A stretch of DNA of 49,848 nucleotides, from assembly GCF_001531445.1 (NCBI RefSeq), contig NZ_LQYA01000101.1:15454-65301 (forward strand). Direction: 5' to 3'. Shown here one piece after another: positions 34,457-42,198 of the stretch; the stretch's first letter is position 1; every line of letters starts with the position of its first letter. Both the position numbers and the translations under genes were made by a program. The notes under the pieces are model-generated. The model saw only the letters and a program-made list of their open reading frames with translations, was not told the DNA's origin and did no database searches. Source of the DNA: Sporosarcina koreensis. GTDB lineage: Bacteria; Bacillota; Bacilli; Bacillales_A; Planococcaceae.

Positions 34457-35572
34457 TTAACCAATAACAAACTCTTTTCTCTTTCCAAGATCTTTATTTG
34501 CCCTCTCTGGCGCAGCAACTGTACTCGGCACATATGTGTACACACATAACACGTCTACGACAAGGTACATTTGGCTATGCTCATTTCCGTTTTCATAGAA
34601 AAAAATCGGCTGTTCGATTTCATCCGCAATTTTCAACATCGAGGTAAAAGAAGCGAATGGAACAATGGTCTTTCCTTCGACATCAATTTGTTTTGAGATT
34701 GGAATCACGCGCCTTCCATACTTCTTAGTTAGCTTTTCCGCTTCCGATGTAACGGCGTTCACTGGACCCTCGTCCAAATACACAAGCGAAAATAGGACGG
34801 ACACTAAAAGAAGAAGGAATAGGGATGTACTACTAATCCGCACGAGAAGCAATGAAAAGGAGAATCCAAGGACGCTGAATGAAGTCGTCATCGTTTGATT
34901 TTCATTGGGCAGAATAGCTGTAGAAAAGACTTTCGCACTAGCAAGCTTGATTTCCTCAGATAAATAATTGAATAGGAGCCTGTCCTGGATGTCGATCTCC
35001 GTTAGCTTATCCGAGTATTGAAGTACTCCTTGAATAGTTGGAACGATTTCGAGTTCGTATTGAGATTGTCTAACCCCAGTTTCATTTTCCACCTGAAGAA
35101 TAAACGTTTTCACTTGGGCCAAGTCGATTTCATAGGAGCTGTCGATAACAGATATATCCATCCCTTTCTCCACAAAGTTTTGTTTGTTTTGCAAAGAGAA
35201 GGCCCTCTCCCAATTATCCCCCGCTTTAATTAGTAGTTGTACCTCATAAGTTCCTTTGGCGAGCACTTCCTCCTCTGCACTTATGACGGACGTTACATCA
35301 AAAGGAATTGCGGTTGTAATTTTTGGATAAAGGGTATCGCCTACTTCAATCGTTCCTCCTTTAGGATGAAGAACGTTAGGTGCCACCACTGCTTGATAAG
35401 CATAGGTCGTTTCAATTCTAGGTGCACTGTCAACGGCTGGAAGAGTTGTCGTTTTCGGTCTAATCCAGGAGTAAACGGACAGACCGCCCATTACAATTAA
35501 TAAAGACAGTAAGGATAGAAATAGTTTCTTATTGCTCTTTTTCAGTACAGTAGCCAAGATTCTATTCAGCAC
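34457..35572 (-). CDS. DUF5305-family membrane protein
   Basis: The protein has about 371 residues. A membrane helix near residues 16-34 (LFLSLLSLLIVMGGLSVYSW) is followed by an extracellular beta-rich region of about 200 residues. A second helix pair region (FSFSLLLVRISSTSLFLLLLVSVLFSL) and a cytoplasmic tail of about 95 residues follow. This matches DUF5305, a family often found near SipW-type signal peptidases. I chose the GTG at 35572 with GGGAGGTGT upstream. Its place at the end of the fibre island suggests an accessory role in export or assembly of surface fibres. No enzyme motif is visible. Confidence 0.75.
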   Translation of the reverse strand: MLNRILATVLKKSNKKLFLSLLSLLIVMGGLSVYSWIRPKTTTLPAVDSAPRIETTYAYQAVVAPNVLHPKGGTIEVGDTLYPKITTAIPFDVTSVISAEEEVLAKGTYEVQLLIKAGDNWERAFSLQNKQNFVEKGMDISVIDSSYEIDLAQVKTFILQVENETGVRQSQYELEIVPTIQGVLQYSDKLTEIDIQDRLLFNYLSEEIKLASAKVFSTAILPNENQTMTTSFSVLGFSFSLLLVRISSTSLFLLLLVSVLFSLVYLDEGPVNAVTSEAEKLTKKYGRRVIPISKQIDVEGKTIVPFASFTSMLKIADEIEQPIFFYENGNEHSQMYLVVDVLCVYTYVPSTVAAPERANKDLGKRKEFVIG

Positions 35573-35696
35573 GACCACACCTCCCAGCTTCAATTAAGGG
35601 CTAGTATAACAAATGAAATAAGAACAATTCGTCGATTTGCGCGGTACGATCCATTCTATTTTTGTCGAATAACTGAATCATGCGTCAACAACGAGG

Positions 35697-35730
35697 AAAA
35701 AACAGTCCTATAGAAGAATAGAACTGTTTT
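35697..35730 (-). terminator. Intrinsic terminator after the third helical secreted protein
   Basis: On the minus strand AACAGTTCTAT and ATAGGACTGTT pair with one mismatch and are followed by TTTTTTCC. It lies just past the stop at 35741. Confidence 0.8.
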
Positions 35731-35740
35731 CTGTATAATT

Positions 35741-36511
35741 TTATAGATTCGTCGGTACTTCTTCTGAAACCAGTTCTTCGTCTATCGTATTTTCCTCTTC
35801 CTCATTACTTCCATCCTCTTCAGGTGTATCACGTATTTCATCTTTTGATTCGACATCTTCCAACGGTATTTCTGACTCCTCATCGGTATCGGCATCAGGA
35901 CCACTTTCTTCCTCCAGCTCCTGCTCCTCATCCACCTCTATCGTTCCATCCTCCGTCTCTCCGGCCCCTTCTGATTCTTCACCGTTACTCCCATCACTTT
36001 CAATGGATTCTTCTGGAGCAACCCCGTCTGGTATGGTGCCTTCCCCGCCTGTAGCAGGAGGGGAGATTGGCGGCGGAGGTACGATGATGGAGCTATCCAA
36101 ATATGCCATCGCTTCCGCAAGAGCGGCATCCAAGTTCGCTATAATCTCCGCTTTCTCAGCAGTGAGATCGATATGCAACCCGCCAATCAGGTTTGCAGCG
36201 TACTCTTGAAGCATACTAAGGCGTAAAGCCGTCTCATCAGCTGTGAATTGCGCCAACTCTGCATCTGACTGCTGCATTTCCATTCTTATCGCTTCCCGTA
36301 ATTCTTCCATGAGACGCTCTTTCTCACTTGTAATCGCTTCATCAATTTGATTGATTGAAGCGTCTCGTTTCGAATCAAACCAGCTCGTCAGCAAGCTTTG
36401 TATGTTTTGACCGGCTAATGCCTTATTCATTCCTGCGCCGAGTGCAATACTGAGCAACAATACAGCGCATATAGACAACACTTTTCTGAAGTTCGTCTCT
36501 GGAAGTTTCAT
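35741..36511 (-). CDS. Secreted helical protein with W-F-D motif and acidic tail
   Basis: The 256-residue protein has a signal peptide (VLSICAVLLLSIALGAG, then ALAGQ), then SLLTSWFDSKRD, and about 100 residues predicted to be coiled coil (SEKERLMEELREAIRMEMQQ). A PPPPISPP hinge and an acidic, Ser/Gly-rich tail of about 100 residues complete it. The ATG at 36511 has AGGAGTGAT upstream. It shares the N-terminal L-x-[ST]-W-[YF]-[DK] pattern with the next two genes upstream. No known domain is recognised. I infer a matrix or wall component. Confidence 0.7.
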   Translation of the reverse strand: MKLPETNFRKVLSICAVLLLSIALGAGMNKALAGQNIQSLLTSWFDSKRDASINQIDEAITSEKERLMEELREAIRMEMQQSDAELAQFTADETALRLSMLQEYAANLIGGLHIDLTAEKAEIIANLDAALAEAMAYLDSSIIVPPPPISPPATGGEGTIPDGVAPEESIESDGSNGEESEGAGETEDGTIEVDEEQELEEESGPDADTDEESEIPLEDVESKDEIRDTPEEDGSNEEEENTIDEELVSEEVPTNL

Positions 36512-36539
36512 ATCTACTATCACTCCTATCAAGGTAAAT

Positions 36540-36564
36540 AAGGACCCCAGTACAGCAGGTCCTT
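36540..36564 (-). terminator. Hairpin between two helical secreted proteins
   Basis: AAGGACC and GGTCCTT form a stem on the minus strand, followed by ATTTACC. The U tract is weak, so partial termination or RNA stabilisation is likely. Confidence 0.55.
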
Positions 36565-36581
36565 ATTGTCATTAGGCAGAT

Positions 36582-37355
36582 TTATTTATTGATACCGTCA
36601 ACGATAGCTTGTAATTCACTCTCTGCTTTCAATAAAAGTGCTTTGGCGCCCATTGTAATGATTCTGTTTTGTTCAGCAATTAAAGCTTTATTCGTCGCCG
36701 TGATTTTTGTACGAAGTTCGCTGATTTTCGCATCAATAAGAGCTTTAATTTCTTCGATTGTCAATTCAGTGTTCTTGTCCAACTGGGCTTGAAGATCCTC
36801 TTTTGCATATTTAATAGTTTCCTCTAGATCTTTGATAGCATTCTTTGTAACCGCGTCTACATCTTCAACCATTTTTTTCTGTGCTTCGCTTCCAGCTGCA
36901 TTTGCATGATTCTTTAAGTCTTCATTTGCATACTCCAATGCTTTCTTTCCGCTTTCATTAATCAAAGTTGCCGCGAAATTTTTCAAGTCTGTAAATTGTC
37001 CAGCAAGATAGCTTTCAATATGCGCCTTCTGTTCTTTGACAGCATCGATATGCTCTCCTGCCCTCTTATCAATGCCATCATTAGTAATATCTGTTACCTC
37101 TTGTCCTCTCGTGCTGATTTGAGTGGCAGCGTCTGTCTTCAGGCCGTTGTATTCCGCCACAAGCCCGTCAATCTTACCTTCACCATAATTGGCAATCTCT
37201 ACTGCAATTCGATCACTCGACTTCCCAAACTGTGCATCGTACCAGGTTTTCAATTGTGCTCCAGCATCCGTCGCACCAAACGCAACCCCGACTCCTGATA
37301 ATAAACCGAATGCGACTGTTCCTGCGATTACTTTTCCTTTAACTGTTTTCAACAT
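36582..37355 (-). CDS. Secreted helical protein with W-Y-D motif
   Basis: The 257-residue protein has a signal peptide (VIAGTVAFGLLSGVGVAFGATDA), then QLKTWYDAQFGKSSD, and then almost only charged, Ala-rich helix (NEDLKNHANAAGSEAQKKMV, DLQAQLDKNTELTIEEIKAL) up to the end. It looks like a long rod or bundle. The ATG at 37355 follows AAGGGAGAG; an upstream ATG has no site. It lies between two genes with the same N-terminal motif. It lacks a wall-sorting signal. No known family is recognised. Confidence 0.72.
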   Translation of the reverse strand: MLKTVKGKVIAGTVAFGLLSGVGVAFGATDAGAQLKTWYDAQFGKSSDRIAVEIANYGEGKIDGLVAEYNGLKTDAATQISTRGQEVTDITNDGIDKRAGEHIDAVKEQKAHIESYLAGQFTDLKNFAATLINESGKKALEYANEDLKNHANAAGSEAQKKMVEDVDAVTKNAIKDLEETIKYAKEDLQAQLDKNTELTIEEIKALIDAKISELRTKITATNKALIAEQNRIITMGAKALLLKAESELQAIVDGINK

Positions 37356-37389
37356 GTAATTCTCTCCCTTTAGTATGTTTTTTAATGGT

Positions 37390-37815
37390 TTACTCATTTA
37401 ATAGCTCTTCTAACATTTTTTCTACTTCCACCGTTAGTTCAGCTTCGATATTGAGCTCGTCCACATATTCATCGAAGTTATCCTGCTGTAAAGCTGCGAC
37501 CGTTTCTTCTAGTTCATCGACCATCTCGGCATGTTGCATTTCAATACTCAATTGTACATCGCTCGTTTTTTCGTCAAACAAGACAGCAATCATAGCATCT
37601 AGCGATTTTTTCGATCCTGTAATGAACTGGTTAAACTCTGACAAACTAGTTACAAGTTCAACAGCCGTTAAAGACCCTACCAACCCGCTTTTCTGCTGAA
37701 ACGCATCTTTGTACCAGTCAGACAAATTCTGTACTGAGTTTGACTTTGCATAAATCGTAGTTCCTGCCCCGACTAAAAATAATGCCAGAATGCCAATGAT
37801 AAAAATTCTTCTCAT
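37390..37815 (-). CDS. Small secreted protein with W-Y-K motif
   Basis: This 141-residue protein starts at an ATG with AAAGAGGTG upstream. A signal peptide or anchor (IFIIGILALFLVGAGTTIYA) is followed by VQNLSDWYKDAFQQKSG and a helical, acidic C-terminus (VDELEETVAALQQDN; VEVEKMLEELLNE). It is the shortest of three neighbouring genes with the same start pattern and the first to be transcribed. A perfect inverted pair (GTTCGAA...TTCGAAC, about 37853-37881) lies in its leader. Function unknown. Confidence 0.7.
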   Translation of the reverse strand: MRRIFIIGILALFLVGAGTTIYAKSNSVQNLSDWYKDAFQQKSGLVGSLTAVELVTSLSEFNQFITGSKKSLDAMIAVLFDEKTSDVQLSIEMQHAEMVDELEETVAALQQDNFDEYVDELNIEAELTVEVEKMLEELLNE

Positions 37816-38130
37816 CACTTTGCACCTCTTTAACAGATTTCCATCTCCTCCGTTCGAATGAGTGTTATATGTTTTTCGAACTATCTTAAGTATAGGTATA
37901 TGTAGGTGGTACAACCTCCCTCCAAGGTGTACTCTTGAATGGCAATTTCGTTTACTACGACATACTACTTCAGTGTAAGAACCTTGACGGGTACCACTAC
38001 CTTGGCAGATGCCTGTGCAAGGCACATTTATGACAATTCATTCGTATGGATAATTAAACGTAAAAAAGTCGTCTCAAATATGCAATTGTAGCTAATAAAC
38101 TGAATTGTATGCTGCACAGGCACCTGTTTT
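37816..38130. other. Gap between sortase and the helical-protein unit
   Basis: The 315 bases hold foldback copy C, the leader of the gene at 37815 with its GTTCGAA inverted pair, a GGTTGTACCACC stretch, and a minus-strand AAGTAGTATG motif at 37961-37970. A promoter for the three helical-protein genes should lie here. I cannot place its boxes with confidence. Confidence 0.55.
38008..38124. repeat. Dispersed foldback element, copy C (shortened)
   Basis: Left end GATGCCTGTGCA and right end TGCACAGGCACC enclose the usual subterminal blocks. The central hairpin has lost one arm, leaving GACGACTTTTTT on the minus strand, so termination is probably weak. It begins 6 bases after the sortase stop codon. 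Confidence 0.8.
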
Positions 38131-38739
38131 TCATTCGGGCTTGGCGTAGACAATGTAGCGTTGGGGTGCGTTTCCGATATAGCGGAAGGGGTAGCATGTG
38201 GATAATGTTAGCATTTCTTCCGGAGCTGTTGATCGGATGACGGTTGTATCATTTTCGTCCACAATTTCCGTATCCACTATGGTGTAGGTAAAAGTGCCAT
38301 GAAGCATTTTCACGATAATCGTGTCGCCATTTTTCAGTTTGTCCAGTCCTGTAAAGACAGTGTCCCGATGTCCTGATAATAGAATTTGATCTTTTTGCCC
38401 CGGATACACAGTGCTCGTATAATGACCGACGCCTTGCTTCAAAGCATCCTCGTCCGTCCCTTCTACAATCGGCAGCTCTTTATTGATACCTGGAATTTCT
38501 AGGATGCCAATCGTTTGTCCAATCTGAAAAGACAGCTCCGGATCGGAAGTATCTAAATCCGTTTTAGCTGTTGGGATGATTACTTCCGAATAGTCATTGC
38601 CTTGGATTTCGTTCAAAAACGCTTTTGCCTCCGCTACAGCCAGCTTTTCAGATTGCTTTATGTTCCATAACTGCAAACCTGCGTATCCGATGATGAATAA
38701 GCCAACTGCCAGAGAAAATAGAGCTACTTTTTTCAGCAA
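38131..38739 (-). CDS. Class D sortase
   Basis: This 202-residue membrane-anchored transpeptidase has an N-terminal helix (LFSLAVGLFIIGYAGLQLW) and the sortase beta barrel. The catalytic His is in LLSGHRDTVF, the Cys in TLSTCYPFRY and the Arg in NAPQRYIVYA. The sequence pattern fits class D, which in Bacillus recognises LPNTA-like signals. It starts at TTG with CAGGAG upstream. The gene just upstream encodes a protein ending in an LPATS sorting signal, which I infer is its substrate. It would link that protein to peptidoglycan. Confidence 0.93.
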   Translation of the reverse strand: MLKKVALFSLAVGLFIIGYAGLQLWNIKQSEKLAVAEAKAFLNEIQGNDYSEVIIPTAKTDLDTSDPELSFQIGQTIGILEIPGINKELPIVEGTDEDALKQGVGHYTSTVYPGQKDQILLSGHRDTVFTGLDKLKNGDTIIVKMLHGTFTYTIVDTEIVDENDTTVIRSTAPEEMLTLSTCYPFRYIGNAPQRYIVYAKPE

Positions 38740-38840
38740 AACGTATCAGCTCCTGAAGATGTGTTGGATGAAAACAGAAAAGCCGCCGCTCCATAATCGA
38801 ATCTGAGCAAGCAACTTTTCCATTTCTCACTTACGGTTTT

Positions 38841-39692
38841 CTATTTTTGTACTAGCTTTAACCGTCTATAATGCATCACGAGCATTAAAACAATCCCAAA
38901 AGTCACAAAAACAGATCCGAACAATACTAGATTAAATATATTTGTAGACGTGGCTGGTAGGATTGATGTTGTAGGCTTCTTCGCTGTAGAGTTGCTGTCT
39001 GACGCACCAGGCAAATTAGGTAGCATACTGGTAGATGATGACTCTGGTGGGTCAGTTTTAGTTGACGACTCAGGCGGAATGGAATCAGAATCGCTTGACG
39101 GCTCGTCTGGCGTTGTGGAACCAGGTTTGTCATCTGTTGGATCGGGAGTGGTTTCAGGTGTTTTCTCACCACCGCCGTTCCCTACTTCTCCTGGAATCGT
39201 GACAGATTCCGAATCGCCATCTTTTCCTTCAGCCGTAAAAATGAAAGCGAACAGTGAGTCAGTCCCTTGAAAGTCATTACCTAAATGCTCTGGAAAACGA
39301 ATCGTGATATCTAAATTCTCCGTGCTCCCCTTTGCAAGTTTTCTTGCAGGCAATGAAGTAAATGCAGCCAATTTCCCTCGATACAATTCCTTTTCGCCGA
39401 CACTGATTTCCAACATCAACTCATTGAATAGCTTTTTTTTACCATTATTTTGCACACTCATTTGGTAAACAAAATCTTTGCTGCCGGAATTTTTGACGGC
39501 AAGCGTACGTGGTGCCCAGTCCCCCGGCTTCATATCGTTGATAGCAAATAAAATATCTTGTGGCGCAAGAGTGATGTCTATTTCCTTTTGACCCGTATCA
39601 TTTCCACCATCCGCAAACACACTAGTCACGGGATAGAAACAGATTCCGCTACTCAATAAAAGAAGCGGGAAAAGCAGCAATAACTTTTTCAT
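38841..39692 (-). CDS. CalY/TasA-domain surface protein with LPATS cell-wall sorting signal
   Basis: The 283-residue protein has a classical signal peptide (ending SVFADG). A CalY/TasA-like beta domain follows, with IDITLAPQDILFAINDMKPGDW matching the fibre protein over positions 37-58. A Pro/Thr/Ser/Asp-rich stalk spans about 165-240. The C-terminus is a sorting signal: ILPATS near 243-248, a hydrophobic helix, and the basic tail HYRRLKLVQK. The last X of the motif is Ser where Gly is usual. It lies 101 bases before the sortase gene on the same strand. I infer a wall-anchored nucleator or cap for the fibre. Confidence 0.87.
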   Translation of the reverse strand: MKKLLLLFPLLLLSSGICFYPVTSVFADGGNDTGQKEIDITLAPQDILFAINDMKPGDWAPRTLAVKNSGSKDFVYQMSVQNNGKKKLFNELMLEISVGEKELYRGKLAAFTSLPARKLAKGSTENLDITIRFPEHLGNDFQGTDSLFAFIFTAEGKDGDSESVTIPGEVGNGGGEKTPETTPDPTDDKPGSTTPDEPSSDSDSIPPESSTKTDPPESSSTSMLPNLPGASDSNSTAKKPTTSILPATSTNIFNLVLFGSVFVTFGIVLMLVMHYRRLKLVQK

Positions 39693-39726
39693 TGCAGTGC
39701 CTCCTCGTATACTTGTAGCGATTGAT

Positions 39727-40317
39727 TCAGGAAGAACTTTTTCCTCCGTCTCCTCCCAAAACTTCTGCTTGCTTTTTTTGAGGCAATTCGATTTGAGACA
39801 GTGCTCTCCATATTGTAAAAGCGGAATAGATCAGCAATAGGAAACCAGGGATCAGCAACAGAAATGCCCCATTCTTCGATTGCGAAAAGTTAATAAAATA
39901 ACCGACATAAGGCAATGTGAAACCGGTGTACTCCGCGACTACATTGTCAGATAGAACGGGATTCATGTCCTCGGCATTATTATTGTCACCCTTTGTCCGG
40001 TAGAGGACGTTATCTCCGCTTTTAACAACCTCAGTAATCCTGTGGGTAATCAAAATATCTTCTTCCATGAACGTGATGACGTCGCCTTCTTTAAAATTGG
40101 TTTTATCTTCGGCCTTTTGCACTGCAATGATCGAGCCAGTTTTGATTCCCGGCTCCATGGACCCGGACAGTACCGTTTTTAATTGGTAACCGAAAATTTG
40201 CGGCTCCCCACCGGATGCTTTTGAAATGACCACTACAGAGGCAACACCAATCAGCAAGATCATCAGTATGGTAGATACAATGCTATTAATCCACTTCATT
40301 AGTTTTTTCGTTTTCAT
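39727..40317 (-). CDS. sipW: SipW-type (ER-type) signal peptidase I
   Basis: This 196-residue membrane protease has an N-terminal helix (IVSTILMILLIGVASVVVI), catalytic Ser in VLSGSMEPGI, and the ER-type His in LITHRITEV in place of the bacterial Lys. YRTKGDNNNAED is also present, and a second helix lies near 150-170. In B. subtilis SipW processes TasA and TapA. The gene overlaps the TapA-like gene by 32 bases, and its site GGGGCGGA lies inside that gene. That tight coupling and the adjacent fibre genes support the same role here. Confidence 0.95.
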   Translation of the reverse strand: MKTKKLMKWINSIVSTILMILLIGVASVVVISKASGGEPQIFGYQLKTVLSGSMEPGIKTGSIIAVQKAEDKTNFKEGDVITFMEEDILITHRITEVVKSGDNVLYRTKGDNNNAEDMNPVLSDNVVAEYTGFTLPYVGYFINFSQSKNGAFLLLIPGFLLLIYSAFTIWRALSQIELPQKKQAEVLGGDGGKSSS

Positions 40318-41422
40318 TTGGATCCGCCCCTGCTTTCATTATGTTTTGTTGTTGTTCTTCAGGTATACTCATCTCTTCCTCTTCCTTTATTTCAGAGCCG
40401 TCAGAACTACTTTCTATAGAAGGCTTTTCTTCAGTTTCCTTTATAGATTCATCTTGATCTTCCGGTTGTGTTTGAATGTCTTCTTCAGGGTTTTCTTGTT
40501 CTTCCTCTCCGTCGAGACCCAATTCTTCGTTGTCCTCTGTATCCTCTGCATCACTTGGCTTTTCAGTTTCCTGATCGGTTGCACTTTCATCTTCTACCGT
40601 TTCATCCGTTTTGGTTTCATCCGAGGTATTCTCGTCGATGTCGCCGCAGTCAGCAGTGGTGTCGACGATTTCAGTTTCTTCTTCAGTTTCAATTTCAGCC
40701 TCAATTTCAGCCTCAATTTCGTCATCACCACAATCAGCAATGATGTCATCGCTTAATTCTGCGTCTTTCTTATCGGACTCGCCAACTTGGTCTCCGCAGT
40801 CGACGTCATCAGCTTCGCCTGTCACCACATCGTTTTCGTCCTCTTCCTGAGGCAGGCCTTCTTCGTCTTCGCCACCGACAGATGGTTCTTCGTCTAATGA
40901 TGCACCGCTTCCGACTTCTTCCTGTGGTGCTTCAACTTGTTCTTCGCCACTGCCTGGTGTTTCGTCACCTAATAATCCGTCGCTTCCGCTTTCTTCTTGT
41001 GGCGTACCAATCTGGCCTCCACCGCCGACAGGTGTTTTTCCACCTGATGATACGGCACTTCCAGTTTCTGCTTGGGGTGCATCGACTTGTTCCTTACCTC
41101 CGACAGGTGTTTCATCGCCTCCAGCTTCTCCACCTGGCTCTTGGTCTTCGCTATCAACAGGTTCACCCGGAACACTATCACTTTCAACAAACTCAGATTC
41201 CTCTTCAAGTCCAATTTCTTCCGCGCATTCCCCCGTAGCCGGAATCCATATACCTGCTGCGATCATCTGGGAAACTACTACCTGGCTACTAAGATAGGCA
41301 GATGTGTTGGATGTCATATAACTAGCGCTAAAAATTACTAAATAACATATGAGTGCCATTTTTATAGACAGAAATAGTCCATGATTCTTTTTCCTACGAG
41401 TATGTCTTCGCCTGGTTCTCAA
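40286..41422 (-). CDS. TapA-like acidic fibre-accessory protein with repeats
   Basis: The protein has about 378 residues. A very basic N-terminus (RRRHTRRKKNHG) is followed by a membrane segment and a SipW-type site (SASYMTSNTSAYLSS) that recalls TapA. The rest is acidic. Three imperfect repeats of about 30 residues (ETPVGG/GKTPVGG/ETPGSG...APQEE.GS) span about 100-190, and later DCGD occurs three times. The TTG at 41422 follows AAAGGCGG; an upstream TTG lacks a site. It lies between the fibre gene and sipW. The assignment rests on the N-terminus and gene order; the acidic body is unlike B. subtilis TapA. Confidence 0.7.
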   Translation of the reverse strand: MRTRRRHTRRKKNHGLFLSIKMALICYLVIFSASYMTSNTSAYLSSQVVVSQMIAAGIWIPATGECAEEIGLEEESEFVESDSVPGEPVDSEDQEPGGEAGGDETPVGGKEQVDAPQAETGSAVSSGGKTPVGGGGQIGTPQEESGSDGLLGDETPGSGEEQVEAPQEEVGSGASLDEEPSVGGEDEEGLPQEEDENDVVTGEADDVDCGDQVGESDKKDAELSDDIIADCGDDEIEAEIEAEIETEEETEIVDTTADCGDIDENTSDETKTDETVEDESATDQETEKPSDAEDTEDNEELGLDGEEEQENPEEDIQTQPEDQDESIKETEEKPSIESSSDGSEIKEEEEMSIPEEQQQNIMKAGADPNENEKTNEVD

Positions 41423-41554
41423 ACGGATTCCGCCTTTCAAGTTTTTATCAATGCAATCTCCTTACCTATATTCCTCAAAACATAAAAAGAGTTATATGTT
41501 GAGAAATATACATAAAGAACAAATCTGGCTGCTTAGCTTAAAAAATATAAATGA

Positions 41555-41577
41555 GGGAGGAGAAGGTCTCTCCTCCC
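41555..41577 (-). terminator. Partial terminator after the fibre gene
   Basis: GGGAGGAGA and TCTCCTCCC form a 9-pair stem 7 bases after the fibre-gene stop, followed on the minus strand by TCATTTATATTTTTT. The run of T is displaced, so read-through into the TapA-like and sipW genes is likely, leaving the fibre subunit as the most abundant product. Confidence 0.75.
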
Positions 41578-41583
41578 GAAATA

Positions 41584-42198
41584 TTATTTCTCTTCACCTT
41601 TTGTTTGCTTCGCATCAAATGTCCATTTCAGTTCTAAAGAATCCCCTTGGAATTCGTTTTGATCTTCTCCATTATCGACAAATTCGAATTGAACAGACAG
41701 CGTGTCAGAATCGCCAGCTTTTAAACCTCCTTTTTCTTCCAAATACGGAACAAAGATTTTATTGGCAACAGCATCTGGTGACATACCCTGTAATTGATCG
41801 AGTGTTGTATAGTAAATCACCTGGTCTAACCCAGTCCAAGGTCCTGTAATTGATTTATCATGGTTCCACATGAAGTTAACGCGGATGTGTTTTCCGAAGT
41901 CCTCTACGTTATTACCATCTGCATCTGCTACGGTGTACTCTGTTTTAAGCTCGATCTTTGAGATATCGAGTGTGCCATCATTGTTCAAAGTAAAATCTCG
42001 ATTCATCCAGTCGCCCGGTTTAATGTTTGTTACATTTATAATCTCTTGAGGGCTTAGTGAAAGATCCAACGTACCTGCAGCGAACGTATTCGTGCTAGTT
42101 TCAACATCATTGAAATACGCATACGTCCCCCCGCCAATCATACTTACAGCCAAAGCGCCAGTTGCGATACCCATTGCCAATTTCTTTTTAAGACCCAT
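41584..42198 (-). CDS. CalY/TasA-family fibre protein
   Basis: This 204-residue protein is the size of camelysin CalY. The SipW-type signal is GIATGALAVSMIGGGTYAYFND. The mature part has TLDLSLSPQEIINVTNIKPGDW and FTLNNDGTLDISKIELKTEY, the Peptidase_M73/TasA-type beta sandwich, and the end is acidic. TasA relatives polymerise into biofilm fibres. The start follows TTGGAGGAATTTTAA. It is the first gene of the island on this strand, unlike B. subtilis where tasA is last of three. Protease activity once ascribed to camelysin is not supported by any motif here. Confidence 0.93.
   Translation of the reverse strand: MGLKKKLAMGIATGALAVSMIGGGTYAYFNDVETSTNTFAAGTLDLSLSPQEIINVTNIKPGDWMNRDFTLNNDGTLDISKIELKTEYTVADADGNNVEDFGKHIRVNFMWNHDKSITGPWTGLDQVIYYTTLDQLQGMSPDAVANKIFVPYLEEKGGLKAGDSDTLSVQFEFVDNGEDQNEFQGDSLELKWTFDAKQTKGEEK

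Noticed and set aside
40226..41238. Long plus-strand frames opposite the acidic protein and sipW
   Set aside because: They are antisense shadows caused by low-complexity Glu/Asp codons; no start site or recognisable protein.
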